Assembly (NCBI RefSeq): GCF_000620705.1
Contig: NZ_KK211172.1
Coordinates: 196,963 to 260,962, forward strand
Origin: Nocardioides sp. URHA0020
GTDB taxonomy: Bacteria; Actinomycetota; Actinomycetes; Propionibacteriales; Nocardioidaceae
Reading direction: 5' to 3'
Length of the DNA stretch: 64,000 nucleotides
In this document: one piece after another, positions 16,291 through 24,666 of the stretch
Layout of the letters: each line of letters starts with the position of its first letter
How positions within the stretch are numbered: position 1 is the first letter of the stretch
The notes under the pieces: generated by a model
Seen by the model: the letters and a program-made list of their open reading frames with translations, nothing else
The model's database searches: none
What the model was told of the DNA's origin: nothing
Program-made: the position numbers and the translations under genes

Positions 16291-17348
16291 CCGTCGTAGT
16301 CGAGCACGACCTCGGACGAGGTCGGGTGCGACTGGCAGGTCAGCACGTAGCCGCGCTCGATCTCCTCGGGCTCGAGGGCGTAGTTGGCGTCCATCGCGAC
16401 GCTGCCGGACACCACCCGCGCCCGGCACGTGCCGCAGACCCCGCCCTTGCAGGCGAAGGGCAGGTCGGAGCGGACCCGGAGCGCGGCCTCGAGGACGGGC
16501 ACGTCGTCGGGGCGCAGCTCCAGCGTCGACGAACGGCCGTCCAGGCGGATCGTGACGCGCGCCGCCCCCTCGGGCGCACCCACCAGGGAGACGACGGGAG
16601 CCCGTCGCACCGGGTCAGCGTGGAAGAGCTCGCTGTGGATCCGCGGCGCGGGCACGCCGAGCGACGAGACGGCCGCGCGCAGCTCGGTGAGGAGCTGCTG
16701 CGGCCCGCAGAGGAACCAGTCCGCCTCGGCAGCCGCGGGCACCAGGGCAGCCGCGATGCGCAGCAGGCGCTCCCCGTCGAGGCGGCCGGAGAGCAGCTCG
16801 ACGTCGGAGTCCTCCCGCGAGAGGACGTGCACGATCTGCAACCGGGACGGGAAGCGGTCCTTGAGGTCGTGCACCTCGTCGAGGAACATCACCGTCCGGT
16901 GCGTCCGGTTGGCGTAGACCAGCGTCACCGACGAGCCGGGCTCACCCTCGAGGACCGCCGTGACGATCGACAGCACGGGCGTGATCCCGGAGCCGGCGGC
17001 GACGACCACGCAACTGCGCGAGGCCGCCGGGTCGATCGTCGTGGTGAACCGTCCGGACGGCGTCATCACGTCGAGTGAGTCGCCGACCGCCAGCGCCCCG
17101 AGCACGCCCTCGCTGAACGCGCCGCCCGGGAGCCGCTTCACCCCGATCCGCAATCTGCCGGAGGACGGTGCGGTGCAGATGGAGTACGAGCGGCGCACGT
17201 CGTCGCCGCCGCGGATGTTGAGGTGCTGGCCGGGAGTGAAGACGAAGTCGTCGGCGAGCTCGGGCGGCACGTCGAAGGTCAGGGCCACCGCGTCGTCGGT
17301 GAGCTCGTCGATCGCCGCGACGCGCAGCGCGTGGAAGGTCGCCGACAC
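16287..17348 (-). CDS. paaE: Phenylacetyl-CoA epoxidase reductase subunit PaaE
   Basis: A 353-aa electron-transfer subunit that carries NADPH electrons to the di-iron oxygenase PaaA. An FNR-like flavin domain (RRSYSICTAP, FAD contact) is followed by an NAD(P) domain (VAAGSGITPVLSI, FLCGPQQLL). The C-terminal plant-type [2Fe-2S] ferredoxin domain has Cys ligands in ACKGGVCGTCRARV and a distal LTCQSHP. The GTG start directly follows the paaD stop (TGAGTG). It is the last gene of paaABCDE. Confidence 0.95.
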   Translation of the reverse strand: MSATFHALRVAAIDELTDDAVALTFDVPPELADDFVFTPGQHLNIRGGDDVRRSYSICTAPSSGRLRIGVKRLPGGAFSEGVLGALAVGDSLDVMTPSGRFTTTIDPAASRSCVVVAAGSGITPVLSIVTAVLEGEPGSSVTLVYANRTHRTVMFLDEVHDLKDRFPSRLQIVHVLSREDSDVELLSGRLDGERLLRIAAALVPAAAEADWFLCGPQQLLTELRAAVSSLGVPAPRIHSELFHADPVRRAPVVSLVGAPEGAARVTIRLDGRSSTLELRPDDVPVLEAALRVRSDLPFACKGGVCGTCRARVVSGSVAMDANYALEPEEIERGYVLTCQSHPTSSEVVLDYDG

Positions 17349-17819
17349 TCAGTGCGCCTTGAAGTGGTCGAACGGCTCGCGGCACGAGCCACAGACCCAC
17401 AGCGACTTGCATGCGGTCGACCCGAAGCGGCTCGACTCGCGGGTGTCGAGCGACCCGCACTGCGGGCAGCGCACCGCGAGCACCAGCGCGACCGGACCTG
17501 GGGGCGCGACGCCGTACGCCGCGAGCTTGACCTTGGCCTCCTCGCTCATCCAGTCCGTGGTCCACGCGGGCGCCAGCACGAACTCCACGTCGACGTGCTG
17601 GTAGCCGGCGGTCGTCAGTGCCTCGACGAGGTCGGCGCTGATGGTCTCCATCGCCGGGCAGCCGGAGTACGTCGGCGTGATCTGCACGTGCACGCGCCCC
17701 TGGTCGTCCTCGGTGACGTCGCGCAGGATCCCGAGGTCGGCGATCGTCACCACCGGGAGCTCCGGGTCCAGGACGTCGGCCGCGATCTTCCAGGCGCTGC
17801 CGGGGGTCGAGACGGTCAC
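17349..17819 (-). CDS. paaD: Phenylacetate degradation protein PaaD (MIP18/SufT-like)
   Basis: A 156-aa protein with an N-terminal MIP18/DUF59 domain (LDPELPVVTIADLGILRD, SGCPAMETI) and a C-terminal zinc-ribbon-like part with two CxxC pairs (RCPQCGS and VCGSC). It is required for a working epoxidase, probably in Fe-S maturation of PaaE; that role comes from the family. GTG 17819 overlaps the paaC stop by 4 nt. Confidence 0.92.
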   Translation of the reverse strand: MTVSTPGSAWKIAADVLDPELPVVTIADLGILRDVTEDDQGRVHVQITPTYSGCPAMETISADLVEALTTAGYQHVDVEFVLAPAWTTDWMSEEAKVKLAAYGVAPPGPVALVLAVRCPQCGSLDTRESSRFGSTACKSLWVCGSCREPFDHFKAH

Positions 17820-18538
17820 CAGGTCACCCCCGGGTGCGAGCGGTGCAGGTGCTGCATGTCGGCGAGCAGGTGCCCGAGGTGCTCGGTGTGCAGGCCGCGC
17901 CGACCACCGCCCACGACCGGCGCCGTCGTCGGTACGGCGAGCGTCGCGTCCTGGACGACGGACTGCACCCGGTCCAGCACGGCGGTGCGCAGGGACGCCG
18001 GGTCGACCAGCGCGCCGTCGACGGGCTCGAAGAGCTCCTCGACATAGGGCCACTCCGCGTCGAGCGCCGCCTGCATCCGCTGGTGCGACTCCTCGGTCCC
18101 GTCGCCCAGGCGCAGCGTCCAGAGGCGGGCGTGGTCGCGGTGGTAGGCCACCTCCTTGACCGCCTTGGCCGCGATCGCGGACACCGTGGGGTCCCCGCAC
18201 GAGGCGAGCGCGGCGTACAGCTCGCACTGCCAGCTCGAGAAGACCAGCAACCGCGCCATGGTCACGCCGAAGTCGGTCTGCGGCCGCTCGACCAGCCACA
18301 CGTTGCGGAAGTCGCGGTCGTCGCGCAGGTAGGCCAGGTCGTCCTCGGTGCGCCCGGCACCCTCGACGGCGCCGGCGTACGACAGCAGCGAGCGGGCCTG
18401 GCCGAGCTGGTCGAGCCCGATGTTGGCCAGCGCCAGGTCCTCCTCGAGCTCGGGCGCCCGGCTGATCCACCAGGCGGTCCGCTGCGCCGAGACGAGGGCG
18501 TCGTCGGCCAGCGCGAGGACGTACGGGACGAGGCTCAC
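17816..18538 (-). CDS. paaC: Phenylacetyl-CoA epoxidase structural subunit PaaC
   Basis: A 240-aa ferritin-like partner of PaaA that stabilises the catalytic subunit. Family segments are LALADDALVSAQR, LEEDLALANIGLDQLGQAR and EVAYHRDHARLWTLRLGDGT. It ends in a Trp, as many PaaC proteins do. GTG 18538 overlaps the paaB stop by 4 nt (GTGA). Confidence 0.94.
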   Translation of the reverse strand: MSLVPYVLALADDALVSAQRTAWWISRAPELEEDLALANIGLDQLGQARSLLSYAGAVEGAGRTEDDLAYLRDDRDFRNVWLVERPQTDFGVTMARLLVFSSWQCELYAALASCGDPTVSAIAAKAVKEVAYHRDHARLWTLRLGDGTEESHQRMQAALDAEWPYVEELFEPVDGALVDPASLRTAVLDRVQSVVQDATLAVPTTAPVVGGGRRGLHTEHLGHLLADMQHLHRSHPGVTW

Positions 18539-18816
18539 AGGTGCTCCACCCCGTCCGGGACGGAGTAGAAGGTCGGGTGCCGGTAGACCTTGTCGTCGGC
18601 GGGGTCGAAGAACGCCTCGCGCTCCCCCGGGTCCGACGCCACGATCTCCGCTGAGGGCACCACCCACAGCGACACGCCCTCCTGGCGCCGGGTGTAGACG
18701 TCGCGGGCGTTGCGCAGCGCCAGCTCCGCGTCCGGAGCGTGCAGCGACCCGACGTGCACGTGCGACAGCCCGCGCCGGGATCGGACGAAGACCTCCCACA
18801 GCGGCCACTGCGTCAT
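18535..18816 (-). CDS. paaB: Phenylacetyl-CoA epoxidase subunit PaaB
   Basis: A 93-aa small subunit that bridges the PaaAC heterodimers. The family pattern is clear: PLWEVFVRSRRGLSHVHVGSLHAPD, then ALRNARDVYTRR and a terminal YRHPTFYSVPDGV. It overlaps paaA by 4 nt (ATGA) and paaC by 4 nt. Confidence 0.95.
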   Translation of the reverse strand: MTQWPLWEVFVRSRRGLSHVHVGSLHAPDAELALRNARDVYTRRQEGVSLWVVPSAEIVASDPGEREAFFDPADDKVYRHPTFYSVPDGVEHL

Positions 18817-19745
18817 GCCGCACCCTCCGTGCGCGCCGCCTGCTTCAGGGCGTACGCCGTGGCCGCGTCGCGCACCCAGGCGCCGTCCTCGTGCGCACCC
18901 ACCCGGTGCGCCATCCGGTCGCGGTTGCAGGGACCGTTGCCGGCGATCACCTCCTGCAGCTCCGAGAAGTCGACGGTGCCGAAGGCGTAGTGCCCACGCT
19001 CCTCGTCCCACCGGAGCTCGGGGTCCGGCAGCGTCAGCCCGAGCACCTCGGCCTGCGGCACGGTCATGTCGACGAAGCGCTGCCGCAGCTCGTCGTTGGA
19101 GAACCGCTTGATGCCCCACGCCATCGAGCGCGCCGAGTTGGGCGAGTCGTCGTCGGGCGGGCCGAACATCATCAGCGACGGCCACCAGTAGCGGTCGACG
19201 GCGTCCTGCGCCATCGCGTGCTGTGCCGGCGAGCCGTGCGCGAGCGTGTGCAGGATCTCGAAGCCCTGACGCTGGTGGAAGGACTCCTCCTTGCACACCC
19301 GCACCATCGCTCGCGCGTACGGCCCGTAGGAGCAGCGGCACAGCGGCACCTGGTTGACGATCGCGGCCCCGTCGACCAGCCAGCCGATGGCGCCGACGTC
19401 GGCCCAGGACAGCGTCGGGTAGTTGAAGATCGAGGAGTACTTCTGCCGGCCGGTGTGCAGCTGGTCGAGCAGGTCGGCACGGTCGACGCCGAGCGTCTCG
19501 GCGGCGGCGTACAGGTAGAGGCCGTGACCCGCCTCGTCCTGCACCTTCGCCATCAGGATCGCCTTGCGGCGCAGGCTCGGCGCCCGGCTGATCCAGTTGC
19601 CCTCGGGCTGCATGCCGATGATCTCGGAGTGCGCGTGCTGGGCGATCTGGCGGATCAGGGTCCGGCGGTAGGCGTCCGGCATCTCGTCGCGCGGCTCGAC
19701 CCGTCCGTCATCGGCGAGGAGCTGATCGAAGGTCACCTCCGGCAC
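18813..19745 (-). CDS. paaA: Phenylacetyl-CoA epoxidase catalytic subunit PaaA
   Basis: A 310-aa di-iron oxygenase that epoxidises the ring of phenylacetyl-CoA, opening the aerobic phenylacetate pathway. Iron-binding Glu/His positions fall in QHAHSEIIGMQPEG, KVQDEAGHG, CKEESFHQRQGF and ERGHYAFG. The start GTG 19745 gives the normal N-terminus (VEPRDEMPDAYRR about 19 residues in). An AACTCT element sits 6 nt upstream on the minus strand, suggesting a leaderless mRNA. A 10-bp inverted repeat overlaps that element (see operator). The thioesterase, isomerase and ligase genes of the pathway are not in the window. Confidence 0.95.
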   Translation of the reverse strand: MPEVTFDQLLADDGRVEPRDEMPDAYRRTLIRQIAQHAHSEIIGMQPEGNWISRAPSLRRKAILMAKVQDEAGHGLYLYAAAETLGVDRADLLDQLHTGRQKYSSIFNYPTLSWADVGAIGWLVDGAAIVNQVPLCRCSYGPYARAMVRVCKEESFHQRQGFEILHTLAHGSPAQHAMAQDAVDRYWWPSLMMFGPPDDDSPNSARSMAWGIKRFSNDELRQRFVDMTVPQAEVLGLTLPDPELRWDEERGHYAFGTVDFSELQEVIAGNGPCNRDRMAHRVGAHEDGAWVRDAATAYALKQAARTEGAA

Positions 19746-19754
19746 GCTACCAGA

Positions 19755-19797
19755 GTTGTTACACCTCGCACCCTGACGAGCCTCGCCGTGTAACAAC
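19755..19797. promoter_or_regulatory. Candidate operator between paaA and the GNAT gene
   Basis: GTTGTTACAC (19755-19764) and its exact reverse complement GTGTAACAAC (19788-19797) are separated by 23 bp, so the arms are 33 bp apart, about three helical turns. The left arm overlaps the paaA -10-like AACTCT (19752-19757 on the minus strand). The right arm lies in the -35 region of the divergent GNAT promoter. A TetR/PaaR-type repressor is the natural guess; none is encoded in the window. Confidence 0.65.
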
Positions 19798-19808
19798 GGG
19801 CGGGCTGA

Positions 19809-19814
19809 CAGGAT
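19809..19814 (+). promoter_or_regulatory. -10-like element CAGGAT, leaderless-type
   Basis: CAGGAT lies 6 nt before the ATG at 19821. Confidence 0.45.
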
Positions 19815-19820
19815 GGCGCC

Positions 19821-20375
19821 ATGAGCCCCACCGCCGACGTCTCGGTCCGCATCGCGTGGGCCGACGACGCGCCCGCGATCGCCGGACTGCAGCTGCGCAC
19901 CTGGCGCGAGGTGTACGCCGACCTCCTGCCCGCCGACGCCCTGCCCGACGACGTCGAGGCGACCGCCGCGGCCTGGCAGGCGTCGCTGCAGCGGCCCAGC
20001 GACGCACGCAACCGGGTGCTCGTGGCGCTCGAGCGCAACCGGGTGGTCGGCTTCGCCATCACCGCGCCGGCGAGCGACCCCGACTGCGACCCGGTGGCCG
20101 ACGGCGAGCTCTCCGAGCTCACGATCGACCCGCAGGAGCGCGGCAAGGGCCACGGCTCCCGCTTGCTCCAGGCCGCGGTCGACACGCTCGTCGCGGACCG
20201 GTTCCAGCGGGCCGTGCTGTGGTCGATGGCGGGAGACGACGCGCTGCGGGCGTTCCTCACCGAGGCCGGCTGGGGCGCCGACGGCGCCCATCGCGAGCTC
20301 GACCTGGACGGCGGCGGGACCACGCGCGTCAAGCAGGTCCGCCTTCACACCGCACTCACAGGCGAGACCTCTTGA
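19821..20375 (+). CDS. GNAT-family N-acetyltransferase
   Basis: A 184-aa single-domain GNAT protein. The acetyl-CoA loop is visible as IDPQERGKGHGSRLL, with a C-terminal FLTEAGWGADG element. The substrate is unknown. It is divergent from paaA and shares the operator-like region with it, so it may respond to the same signal. The next gene begins 10 bases after its stop. Confidence 0.85.
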   Translation: MSPTADVSVRIAWADDAPAIAGLQLRTWREVYADLLPADALPDDVEATAAAWQASLQRPSDARNRVLVALERNRVVGFAITAPASDPDCDPVADGELSELTIDPQERGKGHGSRLLQAAVDTLVADRFQRAVLWSMAGDDALRAFLTEAGWGADGAHRELDLDGGGTTRVKQVRLHTALTGETS

Positions 20376-20385
20376 TTTCCTGGCT

Positions 20386-20646
20386 GTGACGGTCACGATG
20401 GAGGTCCACTCCACATCGGGGGTCGTCGTGTTCGGACCGTTGCCGCAGCTCCACCGCATCCTGGTCATCCTGACCTCGCTGGTCGTCGGCGTCCTGTCGG
20501 GCGTCTGGCTGGCCCAGCTCGTGGCCGGACCGGCGGCGATCGCCGCGGGCGTCGGCTGGGGCCTGCTCGTCGGGCTGCTGCTCGACTACGTCCTGCTCCA
20601 CGACTTCCGGCACCACCCCCGCCCGGTGCGCGTACGCCGCCACTAA
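20386..20646 (+). CDS. Small two-TM membrane protein
   Basis: An 86-aa protein with two hydrophobic segments (about 26-45 and 49-68) and a His/Arg-rich cytosolic tail (HDFRHHPRPVRVRRH). No family was recognised. The GTG at 20386 follows the GNAT stop by 10 bases; an ATG at 20398 is also possible. Its stop codon lies inside the -10 element of azlC. Confidence 0.6.
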   Translation: MTVTMEVHSTSGVVVFGPLPQLHRILVILTSLVVGVLSGVWLAQLVAGPAAIAAGVGWGLLVGLLLDYVLLHDFRHHPRPVRVRRH

Positions 20647-20649
20647 CCT
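20644..20649 (+). promoter_or_regulatory. -10 element TAACCT of azlC, leaderless-type
   Basis: TAACCT lies 7 nt before the GTG at 20657; the first three bases are the stop codon of the upstream gene. Confidence 0.5.
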
Positions 20650-20656
20650 CGTCGGG

Positions 20657-21346
20657 GTGACCGACGCCCCGCTCGACCCACACCAGCGGACGTCGATCAT
20701 CCGCGACAGCCTCGGCGTCGGTGTCGCGACCGGGGCGTACGGCGTCGGCTTCGGCGCGGTGTCCGTCGCCTCCGGGCTGTCGGTCGCGCAGACCTGCGCG
20801 CTGTCCTTCTTCGTCTTCACCGGTGCCAGCCAGTTCGCACTGGTGGGAGTGATCGCGGCCGGCGGTGCCCCGATCTCCGGCGCCCTGACCGCGATGCTGC
20901 TCGGCACCCGCAACACGCTCTACGGGCTGCGGCTCGCTCCCCTGCTCGCCTGGACGGGCTGGCGTCGCGCGCTCGCCGCCCAGGTGCTCATCGACGAGTC
21001 GACGGCCATGTCGGTGACCCGGGAGACGACCCGGGCCGCCCGGCTCGGCTTCCTGACCACCGGCATCTCGGTGTTCGTGCTCTGGAACCTCGCCACGCTC
21101 GCCGGCGCGGTCGCCGGCAACGCGATCGGCGACCCCCGCACCTACGGACTCGACGCCGCGGTCGGCGCCGCCTTCCTCGCCCTGCTCTGGCCGCGGCTCA
21201 CGACGCGGCGCAACCAGCTGGTCGCCGCGGCCGCCGCCGCGGTCGCGCTCGCGACGGTGCCGGTCGTGCCGGCCGGCGTACCCGTCCTGGCGGCCGCCGC
21301 CGTCGCCCTGCTCGCCGGGGTGCTGACGAAGGACGAGCCCCGATGA
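20657..21346 (+). CDS. azlC: AzlC-family branched-chain amino acid exporter, large subunit
   Basis: A 229-aa integral membrane protein of the AzlC/BrnF family, which exports branched-chain amino acids with a small partner. Typical segments are GVGVATGAYGVGFGAVSVASG, FTGASQFA and MLLGTRNTLYG. Several TM segments are predicted. GTG 20657 follows a TAACCT element. The stop overlaps azlD by 4 nt (ATGA), fixing the pair as an operon. Confidence 0.92.
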   Translation: MTDAPLDPHQRTSIIRDSLGVGVATGAYGVGFGAVSVASGLSVAQTCALSFFVFTGASQFALVGVIAAGGAPISGALTAMLLGTRNTLYGLRLAPLLAWTGWRRALAAQVLIDESTAMSVTRETTRAARLGFLTTGISVFVLWNLATLAGAVAGNAIGDPRTYGLDAAVGAAFLALLWPRLTTRRNQLVAAAAAAVALATVPVVPAGVPVLAAAAVALLAGVLTKDEPR

Positions 21347-21642
21347 TCTGGGTGGCGGTCGGCCTCACCGCGATCGGGTGCTACCTGCTCAAGCTGGCCG
21401 GCCTCTCCGTGCCCCCGCGGGTGCTCGAGCGGCCGCTGGTCGAACGGGTCGCCGACTACATCCCGGTCGCGCTGCTGGCCGCCCTGATCGCGGTGCAGGT
21501 CTTCAGCCGCGGGCACAGCCTGGCGATCGACGCCCGCGCCCTCGGTCTCGGCGTCGCGGTCGTGCTCCTGGTGCTCCGCGCGCCCTTCCTGGTCGTGGTC
21601 TTCGGCGCGGCCCTCGCGGCGGCCCTGGTGCGGCTCGTCTAG
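21343..21642 (+). CDS. azlD: AzlD-family branched-chain amino acid exporter, small subunit
   Basis: A 99-aa membrane protein with three to four TM segments. The family segment GCYLLKLAGLSVPPRVLERPLVERV is spread over residues 12-36, followed by VADYIPVALLAAL. It is the partner of AzlC, translationally coupled by a 4-nt overlap. A strong hairpin follows 9 bases after the stop. Confidence 0.9.
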   Translation: MIWVAVGLTAIGCYLLKLAGLSVPPRVLERPLVERVADYIPVALLAALIAVQVFSRGHSLAIDARALGLGVAVVLLVLRAPFLVVVFGAALAAALVRLV

Positions 21643-21651
21643 AGACAGGTA

Positions 21652-21679
21652 GGACCCGCGCCGTTGCCGGCGCGGGCCC
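21652..21679. terminator. Bidirectional terminator between azlD and the M4 protease
   Basis: GGACCCGCGCC pairs with GGCGCGGGCCC (one A/C mismatch near the base) around a 6-nt loop. It lies in the gap between two convergent genes. Confidence 0.75.
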
Positions 21680-21700
21680 CCCTCGCGGTCTCCCAGAGGG

Positions 21701-23197
21701 TCAGCTCACGCCGACAGCGCTCCAGGCCGTGGCGACCGCGTCGTACTGGACGCTGCCCGCGGTGAAGAGGTCGCGAGCCGCATCCAGACTGGCCGTCCGC
21801 GCACCGTGGTAGTCGGTGCCGGACGTCATGTAGACCGTCAGGGCGCGGTACCAGATCCGCGCCGCGTCGTCGCGGCCGATGCCGCTGACGGTCGAGCCGT
21901 TGCAGGTGGGGCTGTTGTAGGACACCCCGTTGAGGTTCTTCGCGCCCGAGCCCTCGGCGAGCAGGTAGAAGAAGTGGTTGCCGATGCCGGAGGAGTAGTG
22001 GACGTCGACGTCGCCGGCGGAGGACGACCAGCACCCCAGCGAGCTGCCGTCGGACGCCGGGTCGTCCATCCGGCGCAGACCGAGGTGGCTCTTGAGGTCG
22101 AACTCCTCGCCGATCAGGTAGTCGCCCGGGTCGCTGGCGTTGCCGGCGAAGAACTCCACCATCGTCCCGAAGATGTCGGACGTCGCCTCGTTGAGGCCGC
22201 CGGACTCCCCGTCGTAGGTGAGGTTGGCCGAGTGCTCGGTGACGCCGTGCGACATCTCGTGACCCGCGACGTCGAGCGAGACGAGCGGGCCGTAGCTGGT
22301 GCCGTCACCGTCGCCGTACGTCATCTTGGTGCCGTCCCAGAAGGCGTTCACGTAGCTCTTGCCGTAGTGCACCCGGTTGTAGGAGCCGGTGCCGTCGCCG
22401 AAGATCCCGTGGCGCCCGTAGGTCTGCTGGTAGAAGTCCCACGTCATGTTCGTGCCGTACTGCGCGTCGACCGCTGCGGACTCGCGACTGCTCGTCGCGC
22501 CGGTGCCGAAGGACGTGTCCGGGCTGGTGAAGAGGGTGCCGGTCTGGCAGCCGCTGCCCAGGATCTGGCAGATCAGCGAGTCCTCCTTGTTCTTGACGTC
22601 GGTCGTGTACGTGTTGCCGCGCGTCGCGTCCTTGAGCTGGTACGTCGAGCCCGACCGCGTGAGCCGCAGCGGCACGGTGCCGGAGTAGAGCGACTGGCCC
22701 GAGCCGTCGACCGTCTCGATCTGCTGCTCGCGCCACAGGACCCTGCCGGTGCGGGCGTCGACGTACGTCGCGAGCCGGCTCGGCGTGCCGTCGGCCTGGG
22801 TGCCCCCGGTGACGACCTCCCACGCGAGGCGGCCGGTGCCCGAGGTCGCGTCGACGACGAGTCGCGAGGACTCGGCCTCGGCTCCCGTGACGGCCTCGGC
22901 CCGGGCGAGCCCGACGACCGGGCGGGTGATCACGCTCAGCGGCGCCTTCAGGGTCTGGCTGACCCCGCGCCGCGCTCCGGCCGGCCCGCGGTGGACCACG
23001 CGGTCGCCGCCGATCACCGGCAGGCCGTCGTACGTGCTGACCATCCGGGTGTGGGTGGTGCCGTCGGCATCGGTGATGACGCCGACGACGTCGTACGCCG
23101 TGCCCTCGGTCTCCAAGGTGGGTGCGGCGTCGGCCGGTGCACCGACAGCCACGAGGGCGAGTGCCGCGGCGGCGGCCAGTCCCGAGATCGTGCGCAT
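21701..23197 (-). CDS. Secreted M4 (thermolysin-like) zinc metalloprotease
   Basis: A 498-aa exported protease. The Sec signal peptide covers about residues 1-24 (cleavage near PADA/AP). A PepSY/FTP-like propeptide spans about 30-165, then the M4 catalytic domains. Zinc ligands are His313 and His317 in HEMSH and Glu337 in GGLNEATSD. The C-terminal helical domain runs to the end, without extra wall-anchor or PPC domains. The ATG at 23197 has AAGGA about 7 nt upstream. The isolated gene is flanked by hairpins on both sides, so it is probably monocistronic and used for extracellular protein breakdown. Confidence 0.94.
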   Translation of the reverse strand: MRTISGLAAAAALALVAVGAPADAAPTLETEGTAYDVVGVITDADGTTHTRMVSTYDGLPVIGGDRVVHRGPAGARRGVSQTLKAPLSVITRPVVGLARAEAVTGAEAESSRLVVDATSGTGRLAWEVVTGGTQADGTPSRLATYVDARTGRVLWREQQIETVDGSGQSLYSGTVPLRLTRSGSTYQLKDATRGNTYTTDVKNKEDSLICQILGSGCQTGTLFTSPDTSFGTGATSSRESAAVDAQYGTNMTWDFYQQTYGRHGIFGDGTGSYNRVHYGKSYVNAFWDGTKMTYGDGDGTSYGPLVSLDVAGHEMSHGVTEHSANLTYDGESGGLNEATSDIFGTMVEFFAGNASDPGDYLIGEEFDLKSHLGLRRMDDPASDGSSLGCWSSSAGDVDVHYSSGIGNHFFYLLAEGSGAKNLNGVSYNSPTCNGSTVSGIGRDDAARIWYRALTVYMTSGTDYHGARTASLDAARDLFTAGSVQYDAVATAWSAVGVS

Positions 23198-23281
23198 GAG
23201 AGGTCCTTCTCGTGGTCGAGGAGGGCTACGAGACCCGCAGCCTTGCCGCTCTCAACGACGGGCGGAACCAGGAGGCACGCG

Positions 23282-23306
23282 CAGGTTCGTGCATTGCACG
23301 AACCTG
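23282..23306. terminator. dapB terminator hairpin
   Basis: CAGGTTCGTGC and GCACGAACCTG form a perfect 11-bp stem around ATT, 8 bases past the dapB stop. The 3-nt spacer would force the top pair open. Confidence 0.65.
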
Positions 23307-23314
23307 AGCCAGGC

Positions 23315-24073
23315 TCAGTCCAGGTCCAGGAAGTGCTCGAGGCCGACGGTGAGTCCGGGGTGGTCGGCGATCGCACGCAGGCCGGTGATCACGCCGGGCA
23401 CGAACGACGCCCGGTCGAGCGAGTCGTGGCGGATGGTCAGGGTCTCCCCCGGGCCGCCGAAGAGCACCTCCTGGTGCGCCACCAGGCCACGCAGCCGCAG
23501 CCCGTGCACGCGGACCCCGTCGACGTCGGCGCCGCGGGCTCCGTCGAGGCCGGTGCTCGTCGCGTCCGGGACCGGGCCGAGGCCGGCCCCGCGACGCGCG
23601 GCGGCGATCAGCTCCGCCGTACGACGGGCCGTGCCGGAGGGAGCGTCCGCCTTGTCGGGGTGGTGCAGCTCGACGACCTCGACCGACTCGTAGAACGGGG
23701 CTGCCGCCGCGGCGAAGCGCATCATCAGGATCGCGCCGATCGAGAAGTTGGGAGCGATCAGCACCCCGGCAGCGGGAGCGTCGTCGAGCCACCCCCGCAG
23801 GGTGTCGAGCCGCGCGTCGTCGAAGCCGGTCGTGCCGACGACGGCGTGGATGCCCCGAGCGATGCAGAACCGGAGGTTGTCCATCACCACGTCGGGATGG
23901 GTGAAGTCGACGACCGCCTCGACCTGGGCCGTCACCAGGTCGGCGATGTCGTCGCCCGCGTCGACCGCGGCCACGAGGTCCAGCCCGTCGGCCGCCTCGA
24001 CGCCCCGGCACACCTCGGCGCCGACCCTGCCCCGCGCGCCGAGCACGCCCACCTTGATCGACCGGTCGCTCAC
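23315..24073 (-). CDS. dapB: 4-hydroxy-tetrahydrodipicolinate reductase DapB
   Basis: Reduces HTPA to tetrahydrodipicolinate with NAD(P)H in lysine and diaminopimelate synthesis. The Rossmann loop is VGVLGARGRVG and the catalytic region includes ELHHPDKADAPSGTA; the GTTGFD segment precedes the NFSIGAILM motif. It is 252 aa, the family length. GTG 24073 is chosen because TAGGTT stands 7 nt upstream on the minus strand. In many actinobacteria dapB directly follows the M16 protease gene; here 6.5 kb of plus-strand genes separate them. Confidence 0.95.
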   Translation of the reverse strand: MSDRSIKVGVLGARGRVGAEVCRGVEAADGLDLVAAVDAGDDIADLVTAQVEAVVDFTHPDVVMDNLRFCIARGIHAVVGTTGFDDARLDTLRGWLDDAPAAGVLIAPNFSIGAILMMRFAAAAAPFYESVEVVELHHPDKADAPSGTARRTAELIAAARRGAGLGPVPDATSTGLDGARGADVDGVRVHGLRLRGLVAHQEVLFGGPGETLTIRHDSLDRASFVPGVITGLRAIADHPGLTVGLEHFLDLD

Positions 24074-24080
24074 GCGGCCA

Positions 24081-24086
24081 AACCTA
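24081..24086 (-). promoter_or_regulatory. -10 element TAGGTT of dapB, leaderless-type
   Basis: Minus-strand TAGGTT, 7 nt before the GTG at 24073. Confidence 0.5.
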
Positions 24087-24138
24087 CCGGCACATCGCCA
24101 TCGGCTCGGCGGTGCCTGACTCCGCGCCGAGCGTCTGG

Positions 24139-24144
24139 CAGTCT
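24139..24144 (+). promoter_or_regulatory. -10-like element CAGTCT, leaderless-type
   Basis: CAGTCT lies 6 nt before the ATG at 24151. Confidence 0.45.
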
Positions 24145-24150
24145 GTTCGC

Positions 24151-24666
24151 ATGGCGTTGCAGACGATCCCACCACGCATCCGGTGGGCGGTCGACCTGAT
24201 GGACGTCCAGCCAGGGGACCACGTCCTGGAGATCGGCTGCGGGCCGGGCTTCGGGGCGGAGGCGATCTGCGAACGGCTGGAGACCGGGAAGGTCTTCGCG
24301 ATCGACCGTTCGGAGTCCGGGGTGGACCGCACGAAGCGGCGCGGTCAGCGCTTCGTCGACAGCGGCCGGCTCACGGTCCGCCAGATCGACCTCGCGACGC
24401 TGCGGGTGCCGGTGAAGCGGCTGCACAAGGTCTTCGCCTTCAACGTCAACCTCTTCTGGATCCGGTCCTGCGCCGACGAGGTCGCGCTGCTCCACGAGCG
24501 GGTGCTCCCCGGCGGCGCGGTCTACCTCTTCTTCGACGCCAACCGTCCCGAGCTGGTGCCCAACATCGTGCGCAAGGCGTCGGCCTCCCTCCAGGAGGGC
24601 GGCTTCCGGGTGTCGGTCGTGGACCAGAAGGCCCCGCCGGTCGTCGGCATCATCGGCCGCAGATAA
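24151..24666 (+). CDS. Class I SAM-dependent methyltransferase
   Basis: A 171-aa methyltransferase with motif I VLEIGCGPGFGAE and a following acidic residue in FAIDRSE. The substrate is not evident. ATG 24151 is chosen for the CAGTCT element 6 nt upstream; an in-frame ATG at 24112 would add 13 residues. It is the first plus-strand gene of the block between dapB and the M16 protease, but its separate promoter and the one after it suggest it is not part of the next operon. Confidence 0.85.
   Translation: MALQTIPPRIRWAVDLMDVQPGDHVLEIGCGPGFGAEAICERLETGKVFAIDRSESGVDRTKRRGQRFVDSGRLTVRQIDLATLRVPVKRLHKVFAFNVNLFWIRSCADEVALLHERVLPGGAVYLFFDANRPELVPNIVRKASASLQEGGFRVSVVDQKAPPVVGIIGRR

Noticed and set aside
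21806..24199. 797-codon plus-strand open frame across the M4 protease and dapB
   Set aside because: Antisense to two firmly identified genes, with no family motif.
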